This document shows, one piece after another, positions 37,089 to 46,356 of a stretch of DNA of 64,000 nt (positions are counted from its first letter, which is position 1; each line of letters starts with the position of its first letter). The notes under the pieces were generated by a model. That model was given only the letters and a program-made list of their open reading frames with translations, was not told where the DNA came from and searched no databases. This DNA is from [Phialemoniopsis] sp. UDSM-2020. Lineage: Eukaryota; Ascomycota; Sordariomycetes; Thyridiales; Thyridiaceae. The translations under genes were made by a program, and so were the position numbers. The DNA lies in contig JAEILZ010000005.1 of the NCBI GenBank assembly GCA_018873225.1, positions 3,348,001-3,412,000 of the forward strand, in the 5' to 3' direction.

Positions 37089-37713
37089 GATGGTAGGGGA
37101 GTGAAGGGCTAGACCTGTGGATCGGTAGCGAATAGAATCTATAGAATCGGACGTCGTGTCTGCCGTCTCGAGGCCGTCTAACAAGACAAACGCTCTTGTT
37201 TGTTCCCTTATTTAAGACTCGGTCTGGCCTCTGTGTCGTCTCCTCACCGTGATAACCGGCAACCGGAAGATCATTGCACTAACGAACTCTCGTTGTGGGG
37301 TAACCGGGACCCATTTCGGTAATTCCGCGACCTGGAGCGGACTCTCCGCTAGTAGATAAACGACTTCCTCGCGGCGTGTGCCGGACTCGAAGCCGCTATC
37401 ACAAAATGCGGAGTTCCCTATCTCCAAAACTTCCACTCTGGTGGAATTGTCGGGACCTCTCATGCCTAAAACGCTCAAGGGCGAGGAGGGGAAGAGATTA
37501 GGTGCAGACTCGGATTGGCATCATGCCGCTTTGGTTGGTTCTTCTACACAGTTACCCCGGATTGCGGAGACAAGCCGATCTCCTCACTTACGCTGTTGCG
37601 TGCCGCCTCGAGTCGTATATCTAAAGAAATTCCCAGGTCCTTCTTGGCGTGGGGACTGACCAGTGCTCTCTAAATCTTCATTTCGAACATATCGCAAATT
37701 CTCAACCGCAGCC
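37089..37713. promoter_or_regulatory. Bidirectional promoter, hydrolase / UNC93-like transporter
   Basis: 625 bp between two diverging ATGs. It contains CGG-N5-CCG at 37338-37348 and a CCGG-CAA-CCGG direct pair near 37,255. No coding frame of note. Confidence 0.55.
37338..37348. promoter_or_regulatory. CGG-N5-CCG palindrome
   Basis: CGGACTCTCCG, with the same half-site order and 5-bp spacing as the site in the TF/aminotransferase promoter. It is about 250 bp from the hydrolase ATG and 365 bp from the transporter ATG. Confidence 0.45.
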
Positions 37714-39267
37714 ATGCTGTCATCAATGAAGGGTCTCAGACTTAATCTACCAGGAGTACAGAACTTCTTGGCAGGATGCGTTTTATTTGCAACTGTTGGC
37801 ATATACATCGCCATCACTGCTCTTGGCGCTGGCGGTGGCAAGGCCGACTCGACAGAAATGAACTACATCGTTTCGTCGGTTCTGTATGGTTGCTTTGCCA
37901 TTTTTGGCTTCTTTGGAGGCTCCGTCATCAACAAGTTTGGGCCCAAGTGGTCTATTGTCGTACGTTTATTATTGGTCTCTTGTTATCATTTGGATATCCC
38001 GAAAGTGTACTGCGTGAAGCTGACACCCTGTGATCCTACAGTTCGGCGCTGCTGGATACCCATTCTATGTTTCCGGCCTATTCTATTTTGACAGGAAAGA
38101 CGTCCTGGCATACCCTGCCGTCGGTGGCGCCGTTGCCGGTATCTGCGGTAGTCAGCTCTGGGCAGGCGTGAACTACATCGCCCTTGTCTACGCAGATGAG
38201 AACAGCAAAGGCCGCTTTTACGCCACCCAAGCAGCAATGAAGGCGGCTGGTAACCTGGTCGCAAGTTCCTTGGTCTTGGGAATCAACGCCCAGAACAGGA
38301 CCAGCAACGGTGTACCGACCGCCGTCTACGTGGCCTTCATCTGCCTCATGTGCTCCGCTGTGGTCATAGCTTTGTTTCTTGTCAAGCCCGAGAACGTTCG
38401 CCGAAGGGATGGCACCGCTATTGCCATCTTTGAGCGGAGCTCCTTCATTGAGGAGTTCAAGGCTGTTGCAAAACTGGTGTTTGACCCGAAGGCGATGCTT
38501 CTGGTTCCCTGTCTGATTGTTGCCGAGTTTCAGTTGAGTTTGCAGCCTGGTATCAGCGGTAAGCAACACTTCAATCCTGATCCCGTTCCCAGGTTGTCAC
38601 TGTCTGACCTATGTTACTAGCCCGCTATTTCAATCTTCGTGCTCGAAGTCTAGGCATCTTCGTTGCAGCGCTCATCGAAGTCATCGGAACGTTCAGCTTC
38701 GGCTTCCTCCTCGACACCCCGGCTTGGAGCCGCCCCACACGTGCAAAGGTTGGCGTCGCTGCCATTGCTCTCCTCATTGTCGGTGTATACTGTGGCGAGG
38801 CTGGATGGCTGTTCGGTGTCATCCCCGCGAAGGAGCCCGAATCGGTCCCAGCATACGATTGGACAAACCCCCGATTTGCCGGCTTCTTCGTCATCTTTGT
38901 TCTATTCAACCTTCTCGGCGCTGTCGCCCCGGTCTATATCGCATGGCTCCTGTCATCTCTGACCAATGATCCCCAGAGATCTGGTGCGTATGCTGGTCTG
39001 CTTCGGTCCGTCATGGCCGCCGGTACTGCCATCGGCTTTGGCATTGCTGCGGGCGGCGTGAGCTATCGAAACCAGTTCATTGTCCACATCGTGTGCCAAT
39101 TCCTGGCCATTATTCCACAAGCCTGGGTTGCGTTCAAATACGTCACCCCGACCAACTATGGTATGGAGGAAATGGTTATCATTCCCGAAAGCGCTCGTGA
39201 CATCGTCGAGGGACTGGATCTTGAGAAGCCCAGGGCCAGACCCGAGACAAAGGCAACTGGATCTTAG
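37714..39267 (+). CDS. UNC93-like MFS membrane protein
   Basis: 469-aa multi-pass protein in three exons: 37714-37959, 38042-38558 and 38621-39267, exactly 470 codons. It resembles the UNC93-like branch of the major facilitator superfamily: LNLPGVQNFLAGCVLF opens helix 1, GGGKADSTEMNYIVSSVLYGCFAIFG contains helix 2, and later helices include YAGLLRSVMAAGTAIGFGIAAGGV. About 11-12 helices can be traced and the C-terminal tail is hydrophilic (LEKPRARPETKATGS). Fungal members are often annotated DUF895 or UNC93-like; transport substrates are mostly unknown. It diverges from the esterase and lies 443 bp ahead of the nucleoside hydrolase, so substrate import for that enzyme is a possible but unproven role. 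Confidence 0.85.
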
Positions 39268-39710
39268 TTACATATCCATTGTGCGTTCGGAAAGCAAATG
39301 CAGGCTTCTGTAAGGCAAGAAGGACGATGTATGTTTGGCTTCAGGGGATGACTGTACCTGTCACTGTCTATGCTTATTGCCTCCACAAACGTAGTCCTTT
39401 AATGAGCTTCCCGTACTGTTTAAGGACATGTTGGTTGGTAAATTGAATCAAAGCTCCACCACCTGTGCAAGGACAAACTCACAAAACAAAGCCCTAGAGT
39501 GAATGCGAAACCCACCCTGAACCGCCCCGCTCTTTAACGCTACGGGGATCACGTCCGATCATGACGGCGTTATATGGAGCAAGAATAGGAATCTGAATTC
39601 TCTCTACTTGGCGATGTTACTTCCTGCATCACGCCCACAAACAAGTCGCAAGGCTTGCATAGACTTAATCATACCGCCTATAACTTACATTAATTTGGCA
39701 TCTGCTCAAC
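39268..39710. other. Intergenic region
   Basis: 443 bp between the UNC93-like transporter and the nucleoside hydrolase, both plus strand. No CGG-N5-CCG site was seen here, and no coding frame. Confidence 0.5.
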
Positions 39711-41198
39711 ATGAGCCCTAGGAACCGCGTCATCATTGACACAGATCCTGGTATGAAGAACTCGCAGATGACGTGAGACACACTAAGCTCATTATTGTAG
39801 GTGTCGATGACATCTTGGCCATACTGCTGGCCTTGTCAGTATCCCACGATGATTTGGAGATCCTGATGCTCTCAGCCACGTACGGCAACGGTTCTCTGCG
39901 TGGGTAAGCAAGACACGAACCGCAGACTAGCAGGCAATACACCTTCGCTAAATTACGACCAGATCCTTACGGAATATTGCCGCTATATTTCATGTGCTTG
40001 AACAAGAATTGAAGTGGCGCAAGCGGACTGGGCGATGGCAGGGCTTTGACGCTCTGAACCGCTGCAAACCCATCGTCGCTGCCGGCGCGCGTTGCTCGCT
40101 GGAAACGCACGAGAATGATGCTCCGTCGTCCCGTAAGAACTCCTGCTCACTAAATGTCTTGAATGTCTACTTATCACGTTGCCAGACGAGAATGACAGGC
40201 TGGACGGTGCTTATGTCGCACACCCTGATCTAGCCCCGCCAGAGTCCTGGATGCTTCCCTTCAGGCAGCACGGAGGCATGGGCAACGAGGAAAGTCCATG
40301 TCGCTATTTTGAGCCTGCAAAACAGCCCGCTCACAAGGAAATGCTACGACTATTGCGAGAGAACCCCGCAGACAGCATCACCATCGTCGCGTTGGGGCCC
40401 TTGACAAATGTAGCGCTGGCAGCAGCCGAGGACCCCGAGACCTTGTTGAGAGCCAAAGAGCTGGTTGTGATGGGCGGTGCCGTGGACACGTGCGGCAACG
40501 TCGCCCCCGTCGCCGAGTTCAACACGTTCGCCGATCCTGTGGCGGCAGCTCGCGTCTTTGCCCTGACTTCACTCAGTCCGAAGTCAACCATGCCACCTGC
40601 AACGGAGCTCCCGCGCTCTCTACCGGCCTACCCCGAGCGGCTATCTCGCCTGTTGAAGCTGACACTGTTCCCTCTGGACATCACGCTAGCCCACCCGTTG
40701 AAGAAGATTGATTTCGAGCTAACAATCTTGCCGCTGGTGTCCGCGGGCAGCCCTCTCGCACGATGGGTGAATCACTGGATGTCCGCTACGTTTGAGAAAT
40801 ACAGCTCAACGAGAGGCGACGGCACTGAGCCTCTGCTGGCACTGCATGATCCATTAACCATTTGGTATGTTCTGACTAGCTTGGAGACTGGCTGGGTGGC
40901 GTGTCCGAATCTCGAAGACATCCGAGTGGAGACGACTGGGCAGTGGACAAGGGGCATGCTGGTGGTAGATAGGCGGACACGGAAGAAAGAAGAAGGCGAG
41001 AAGCCTGAAAGGCTGAGGTCGTCGTCGCCTGGCGCATTGGCTAGAGATAATGAGACGCCAAGGGATGGCATGGGTTGGCTGACCTCAAGCAATGGGAACC
41101 GTATCAAGCGAATGATGGCATCCTCTCGCGAAGATGACTTCGCGCAGCTACTCATGGGACGCATTTTTTTGCGAAGAATAGACACCATACAGTTCTGA
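39711..41198 (+). CDS. Inosine-uridine-preferring nucleoside hydrolase family protein
   Basis: 441-aa predicted protein in four exons: 39711-39750, 39801-39903, 39963-40132 and 40186-41198, exactly 442 codons. The family's Ca-binding N-terminal motif is split by intron 1 and reads IDTDPGVDD once spliced (Asp10, Asp12, Asp16 and Asp17). Further nucleoside-hydrolase features (PF01156) are ILMLSATYGN, ITIVALGPLTNVALA, ELVVMGGAV, AEFNTFADPVAA and LLALHDPLTIW, the distal Ca-binding Asp. It would cleave the N-glycosidic bond of ribonucleosides, giving base and ribose. There is no signal peptide. The C-terminus carries a charged insert (RTRKKEEGEKPERL) beyond the usual core. It lies downstream of a putative importer, on the same strand. 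Confidence 0.88.
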
Positions 41199-41897
41199 GT
41201 GCGATAATGAGTATTGCATTCTTGCCATAGGCTGGGCCCATCACCATGAGCAAACCCTAGCGTAGTACCATGGAAATCCCATTGCACCCGAAGTGACATG
41301 GATGGCACAGCGCCGTAGATCTAGGCCACGCAGCGGCAATATAGTCAAATGGTCAAAAGCAATGGAATGCTTGATACCCACGTTTCCAAGCCATCGGGTT
41401 CCTTCCATTCCTGAGTGTAGAATGATGGTGAGTAGAGGGAGGACCATCCAGCCTTAAAGGACCCCACAGAGTCTAGACCATTTCGATGATCAGCGCTAAC
41501 ACACCCAGTGGCATGCATAGCACACTACTCCCACATGCTTGTCGAATGGACAAGCAATATTAGCTGTACACTAGGCGACAAGTGAGAAATGGTACGCCAT
41601 TGTAAGGCTGGGGCTCCGGCAGTCGAGATCTGGGGCTTTATTCCTGATTCCCATACTGGCATTCTCGTGAATGGCAAGGAAACGCGTGAAATGCCATGTC
41701 AGCCAAGCTTTGAAGGCTGTTGGAGATCTAGAAGTTCTAGAACGAAGAGGAATGATATCGATGGCGTACTTGCAAAGTCTTTATAAGTGCTGCTGCTCGT
41801 CCCAGATCTCAGACTCAAACTCCTCTCCATATCGTCCACAGTATTAGTCCGTCAAGCTTATTCCTACTTTTGCTCTCAAATACCCAGTTCCGCCATC
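41199..41897. other. Intergenic region
   Basis: 699 bp upstream of the GLEYA gene, with a TATA-like TATAAG at 41782-41787, 111 bp before its ATG. No gene is supported. Confidence 0.5.
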
Positions 41898-42965
41898 ATG
41901 ACCAGGTTCTCTTTCACTGTTGCGGCCCTTGGCCTTGCTGGCTTCTCTGCCGCTGCCATCTGCAACAACAACTGCGGTCGTCAGGTCATCGGCACCGCTG
42001 TTCTTCCTGGAAAGCTGCCTGTCGAAAGCCGCCGCGCCATGTGCTCCTCCTTCCTTGCAACCACAACCACTGTCACTCCAGGGTATGCCCACAATTTCCC
42101 GCTTCCGAGATGAGAAATACTTGACTAACATTGAGCGTATAGTGTCGCAACGCAGACCTCTGCCGTCGTCTATAACCGGGCTGCGGCCTCGCCCGACCCG
42201 ACCGTGACCGGAGACGTCCCCGCATATGCCACCAGCTGTCCTAACAAAGTCAACTACTGGTCCGCGTGCCAGTGCTTCGGCATCTCCCCGACCACCATCA
42301 CCGTCACCGCCCCCACACCCATCGTCACCGTCGGCTTGTCTACCTGCACTCAGGGCATCGAGTACGCCCTCTGGGTCTTCCAGGAGGGCTCACCCGAGGC
42401 TGCCCTCCTCGCCGACGCTTACCCCAACCGCAACGCCATCATTGGCGGCAAGCTCCCCCTCACCTCCGGCGTCGTGGCCCAGGTCGGCGCCCTGCAAGAC
42501 GGCAACTACATGCAGCCCCTCAAGTTCGACGGCATCTCAGCACCGGACGGGACGGTCACGCCCAACAACGTCCTGGAGCACCGCGGCTACGTCGTGCCCG
42601 CCACGGCCGGCACGTACGAGATCCGCTTCAGCCTGGTCGACGACGTTGCCGCCGTCTGGGTCGGCGAGCACGCCAAGTCGGGGATCACCCCCGAGAACTT
42701 TGTGTTCTGGGCGCAGGTGGGCAGCTACAACCCGCCTCTGGTCTACAGGTTCACTGTCGCCGCCGCCGATGTTGGCAAGCCCGTCCCCGTACGCGTTTTC
42801 TGGGGTAACGCAGGCGGCCCTGGCGGTCACCTCTGGAGCATTGTCGACCCTACTGGCACCGAGATCCTAGGCTACAACAGCCGTAAGAACAGGCAAATCA
42901 TTGCCAGCTGCTCCGGCTCCGGCGCCATTGCCCCGGCGTGGCCTGCATGGGGGGCCGAGGCCTGA
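41898..42965 (+). CDS. Secreted GLEYA-domain adhesin-like protein
   Basis: 335-aa secreted protein in two exons, 41898-42082 and 42143-42965, around a 60-bp intron (GTATGC donor, CTAAC branch, TATAG); exactly 336 codons. MTRFSFTVAALGLAGFSAAA is the signal peptide. A Cys-containing N-terminal region (CNNNCGRQV, MCSSFLATTTTVTP, SCPNKVNYWSACQCFG) precedes a Thr/Pro-rich link. The second half is a GLEYA/PA14-like lectin domain (PF10528): GIEYALWVFQE, YVVPATAGTYEIRFSLVDDVAAVWVG and PVRVFWGNAGGPG. GLEYA domains bind glycans in yeast adhesins. No GPI-anchor signal is visible and the C-terminus is short, so it is probably released or loosely wall-bound. Confidence 0.88.
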
Positions 42966-43421
42966 ATTAATGCGTTATGAGGATAAGACATTTAGCGAAC
43001 GGTTTCTTTAGTATAGACTAAGCCCAGCTTGAGGCCCGAAATAGATCAAAATACATGTTACAGACACTACCCATTCTAGCACTCGCCCTAAAAGTTTTTG
43101 ATTCGGACCTATGAACGATGCTCGTGGTATCCAAGGTCACAAATTGACATGTTCTGTTTCACAAACTCATGCTTTCATAGTACGTCACCAGCGCTAGTTC
43201 CCCCATGACAATGTCTTTGTCTTACGCGTTGCAAGAAAATGTGCGGCACCTGTTTAGTTATATCCGCTTTGTCAACCTTCCGAAGTAGACTCAATATAAA
43301 AGCATCGAGACGCGCGGTGTCAGTCTATCCAAGATTTCTGGCAATCACCTTTCCGAGACTAAAAAGCTCACCTCTAATCACAGCACCACTTAACGACAAA
43401 CACCAAACTAACATTGAAACT
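42966..43421. other. Intergenic region
   Basis: 456 bp ahead of the microprotein gene. It holds a TATAAAA element at 43295-43301, 121 bp before the ATG; nothing else is seen. Confidence 0.45.
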
Positions 43422-43664
43422 ATGCGCTCACTCTTGGGTTTGCTTCTGGCCTTCCAGGCCAGCAGGATCTCCGCTACTTCGAAGTCTTTGGAAGACTTCC
43501 CTCTTCCAGATGTCACTATGTCGGTGGTATCCGAGTTACTCTGCAAGCGTAAAGAGGAAGCTCAAAACGCCGGCAGAACTATTGCCATTGTATTTGGTGT
43601 AGCCGGCCCGATCTGCCTCATCATCATTGGTTTCTTCATCTGGTTCCTGAAGAAGCGAAACTAA
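43422..43664 (+). CDS. 80-aa signal-peptide/transmembrane microprotein
   Basis: A single-exon frame of 80 codons. MRSLLGLLLAFQASRISA looks like a signal peptide. A short ectodomain with a single Cys (SELLCKRKEEAQ) follows, then one strongly hydrophobic helix (IAIVFGVAGPICLIIIGFF) and a basic end, LKKRN. That order predicts a type-I membrane protein with a tiny lumenal or extracellular part. A good TATA box 121 bp upstream and an A-rich leader with AAAC before the ATG support a real gene. I recognise no family. It sits between the GLEYA protein and the sugar transporter, both plus strand. Confidence 0.55.
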   Translation: MRSLLGLLLAFQASRISATSKSLEDFPLPDVTMSVVSELLCKRKEEAQNAGRTIAIVFGVAGPICLIIIGFFIWFLKKRN

Positions 43665-44525
43665 GGCTATCGCTACATAACCGCAGTACAGTAACTGCAT
43701 ACAGGGAGAGAGGTCAACTCTACTTCGAGTGACCCTTCCCCTCAATAGAAACAATTTCACAACTCAAGAACCCACTTGATAACTCTCTGCGTGCTATGTG
43801 CGGTACATGATAGTGTCAGCGATCTGACTAGGTTGAAGCGAGAGGACATTGTGCTGTTCTTGACCAACTTCTGTCTCGACTCTGACAGGCGTTTGAAGCT
43901 TAAGGCTTTTCAGATGACTGTTCGCAGGGGGATGATCTTGTCTGCTTCCTGCAAGTTTCGGAACACTGGACGCAGCCGCTTCAAAGTTTGACGCACATTT
44001 GGAGCCCAAACCGTCTTCTGATCTTGCTCTCTTGAGTGCCAGTGCCTGCCGACTTAAGCGGACCGTAGGCATTGGATCCTCCTGAGCGGGGCCCCGTCCT
44101 GCTTACTACGGTGTTAACATCCGTAGCGCGGGCGATCCCTAGGACGTTTTCGTTCATCAACAATGCAGCGTTATCTCTCCAGTTGCTAACCCACACTCTG
44201 ATAAGCCTAAAAGCCACTAATCAGCAGTAAGTGCGGAGAGATTGTAGGAAATTTCCACTGCCCCAGAGACCTATTCCCTGACTGAGCATTTTATTTCAGG
44301 ATAAAATTACCCAGTCGTGCCCTGGCGCTTTCTTGGAAACAGCACCTTATGCCCATCTTGGAAACTACTACGGAGATAGGATCCGTAGTCGCAACGCAGG
44401 ATAATCGTTGAAACACAGTTAGAATCGATATAACCCACAGTGTACCCATCGCGCGAGCCTCGACAGAGACACAACACCAACTTCTTGCACACAGCCGACG
44501 CCTGCATGCTCTGGCGATTTTCAAG
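43665..44525. other. Intergenic region
   Basis: 861 bp upstream of the sugar-transporter gene; no supported feature. Confidence 0.45.
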
Positions 44526-46356
44526 ATGGGGATCTTTTCGAATATGACACGGCCACGAGTGCCAAAGTCTTCCAATGTGCTCGTGGTACTACTAGTCGCG
44601 TGTGCGACTATCACTGCTTCGGTAGGTTTGCCTGGCTCTGAGTGCCACCTTGGGTTGTGACTGATGGTACTGCAGACAGTTGGATACGATGGATCAATGA
44701 TGTGGGCAATCTCACCAGGGCTACCCCGAAGTTTGGCTGATCCACCATCTTGACGTTTAGGAACGGCCTCAACATTCTCCCATCGTACACCGAGTACTTT
44801 CACATTACAACAGCAACCAAGAGTTTGGCAACCTCGGCTCTGTATGTTGGCTCAATCATCGCAGGACTCACGTACCCGATGGTTATGAAGAGAGTCAGCC
44901 GGCGGGAAGCCCTCTTCTGGGCTGCTGCCCTCACGCTTGTGTTTGTGGCACTCCAGGGCGCGTCTGTCAACATCGCCATGTTCTCTGTTGCCAGAATTGG
45001 AATGGGATATGGCAAGGCATGCGCGACCATGGCTGCCCCGACCTACATCGCCGAGACGTTCCCTTACAAGTACCGAGGCTGGGGACTGGGTCTGATCTCA
45101 GACTTCTACTATGTCGGTACGTAATCCTTCTAGGTGACCCATGGCAGGAAACTTTGTTGACATACGTAGGGGCTCTCGTCGCTGCCGGAATTACTTATCG
45201 CACTGCGCAAATGGACTCGACATGGTCGTGGCGAATTCCTTCTATCCTCCAAGGCGCCTGGAGTCTGCTCTGTCTCTGTGTACTACCTTTCATTCCCGAA
45301 TCGCCCCGTTGGCTTGTGTTCCACGGCCGCCATGAGGAGGCACTGTTGGTCCTTGCCCAGGTCAGCTCGAATGGAGATGTTGATGACCCAATCGTCCGCG
45401 TTCAACACAAAGAGATTGTGGACACGCTCGAGTTTGAAAAGTCGTCTGAAGATCGCCTCAACTTGCGACAGATTCTGAAGACACCAAGCGCACGCAAGCG
45501 AATTGCTCTGGTCATTAGTTGTGCTCTCGGGACAATTATTGTTGGTGAGTTTGCCCCTGAACCCCTGAGTTGTAGCCCATTCTGACCAAAGCCCTTAGGA
45601 AACATGATTGCCACGTAGTAAGTGTCGAGACGTGCCATAAAGCCTGCAGACGAACCGGGCTTGCTGATACATTCACAGTTACTTTGGTGATATGCTGACC
45701 AACGCTGGCATTACGGATCCGACGACGCAACTTCAGCTGGTTAGTGGACGGATCTGTCCTTTGAGCAGCAGAGCAAAGAAGGGGAAAGAAATTGCTAACG
45801 GTTGTGCTAGAACATAATTCTCAACGCCTGGTGTCTTCTTTGTGCAATAGTCGGCACCTACTTCGCCGAAAAGATCGGGCGTCGCCCCAACGCCCTGTCT
45901 TCCACCATCGCCTTGACCATCTTCCTGTATCTGGTTGGTGCTTTGACAAAACTATACGGGAACTCCACGGAGAAGTCGGGCGTCTACGCCACGGTAGCCA
46001 TGATTTTCCTCTTCCAGGGCGCTTATTCCTTCGGCTGGACACCCCTTGCCTACCTCTACCCGCCCGAGGTCTTGCACTACCCCATCCGGACGCCCGGCAT
46101 GGGTCTGAACACGTTCACAATCTTCGGCTCTGGTCTCATCTTTGTCTTTGCCACGCCCTATATGCTCGAAGCTCTAGGGTGGAAGACATACATCATGAAC
46201 GCCAGCTGGAACTTTGCTCTCATCGCCTTTATCTGGTTCTTCTGGGTCGAGACAAAGGACAAGACGCTCGAGGAAATCGACGCCGTGTTTGAGGGCGAGA
46301 AGCATAGCGACGCTCCTGATGTTCATCAAGTTGAGAAAGCCAAGGTGGATATCTAG
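44526..46356 (+). CDS. MFS sugar transporter (hexose/lactose-permease type)
   Basis: 492-aa, 12-helix sugar:proton symporter family member in seven exons: 44526-44621, 44676-44701, 44761-45116, 45170-45544, 45599-45617, 45679-45739 and 45811-46356, exactly 493 codons. Two are microexons of 26 and 19 nt, supplying YDGSMM and MIAT. Family signatures are TVGYDGSMMNGL at the first helix, GMGYGKACATMAAPTYIAETFPYKYRG (PESPRWL follows later), GRRPNALSS and YLYPPEVLHYPIRTPGMG. The end, WVETKDKTLEEIDAVFEG, is the usual sugar-porter C-terminus (PF00083). Substrate is unknown; the layout resembles fungal lactose/hexose permeases. Located at the plasma membrane by family. Confidence 0.93.

Noticed and set aside
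31509..41198. Calling the locus a classical secondary-metabolite cluster
   Set aside because: No polyketide synthase, peptide synthetase, terpene cyclase or P450 is present; only a looser co-regulation hypothesis is kept.
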